DNA of 6,168 nt, from the NCBI GenBank assembly GCA_905373785.1, contig CAJPUK010000125.1, positions 1 to 6,168 of the forward strand, written 5' to 3'. This stretch comes from an uncultured Johnsonella sp. (GTDB taxonomy: Bacteria > Bacillota > Clostridia > Lachnospirales > Lachnospiraceae). Positions 6,103-6,168 of the stretch are shown here, piece after piece; the first letter of the stretch is position 1, and each line of letters begins with the position of its first letter. Made by a program: the position numbers and the translations under genes. The notes beneath the pieces are model-generated. The model made no database searches, was not told the DNA's origin, and was given only the letters and a program-made list of their open reading frames with translations.

Positions 6103-6168
6103 TTAGTCATAAAGCAAGATTGATATATCTTCACTATCCATATTTTCTGAATTATACCACTTTGAACC
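6103..6168 (-). CDS. C-terminal end of an unidentified protein (21 codons, rest beyond the window)
   Basis: The minus strand is open from the window edge to a TAA at 6103-6105 and encodes a tail ending WYNSENMDSEDISILLYD, an acidic, coding-like composition. The minus-directed terminator about 65 nt downstream shows that a minus-strand transcript comes from this side and supports the call. A second minus frame is also open over this short span, so the frame is not certain. Too little is present to name a product. Confidence 0.4.
   Translation of the reverse strand, partial: GSKWYNSENMDSEDISILLYD

Overview
The window reads as a chromosomal segment of a low-GC, Gram-positive anaerobe (Bacillota, class Clostridia; Lachnospiraceae is my best guess). 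The basis is AT-rich spacers, strong AGGAGG-type ribosome binding sites, Lys/Glu/Ile-rich proteins, two lipoproteins with short Gram-positive-style signal peptides, and a HemN-like radical SAM enzyme. The taxon is inferred from style, not from a marker gene.

Left part (1-2430): an M19-family membrane-type dipeptidase (minus strand, cut off by the window start) and a sodium:alanine/glycine symporter of the AGCS family (plus strand) diverge from a roughly 220-bp AT-rich spacer. Each has a clear sigma-70-type promoter with 17-bp spacing, and ATACAA/TTGTAT motifs lie at both promoters. Together they could release amino acids from dipeptides and import alanine or glycine. A 57-nt near-perfect hairpin at 2374-2430 lies between the symporter and the convergent genes to its right and probably terminates transcription from both sides.

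Middle part (2571-4453): a two-gene minus-strand operon with a 30-bp gap. It encodes a 177-aa lipoprotein of unknown function followed by a 417-aa HemN/HemW-like radical SAM protein with a CX3CX2C cluster motif and a displaced fourth cysteine. A promoter is visible at 4425-4453.

Right part (4484-6168): a 380-aa lipoprotein with a Ser/Glu-rich linker and two tandem, diverged copies of a domain resembling DUF1307/YehR lipoproteins. Its 3' end is interrupted by a 131-bp MITE-like element at 4522-4656, with 23-bp imperfect terminal inverted repeats and insertion at a CTAG/TA site. Removing the element in silico, leaving one TA, restores 12 further in-frame codons (EIVFVGKHGSKM) and a TAA stop. 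The element has therefore replaced the native C-terminus and supplied the present TAG stop. This is the most striking observation in the window. At the far right, a minus-strand terminator (6004-6036) and a short open end (6103-6168) mark the tail of another minus-strand gene that begins outside the window.

No tRNA, rRNA, CRISPR array or riboswitch was recognised.
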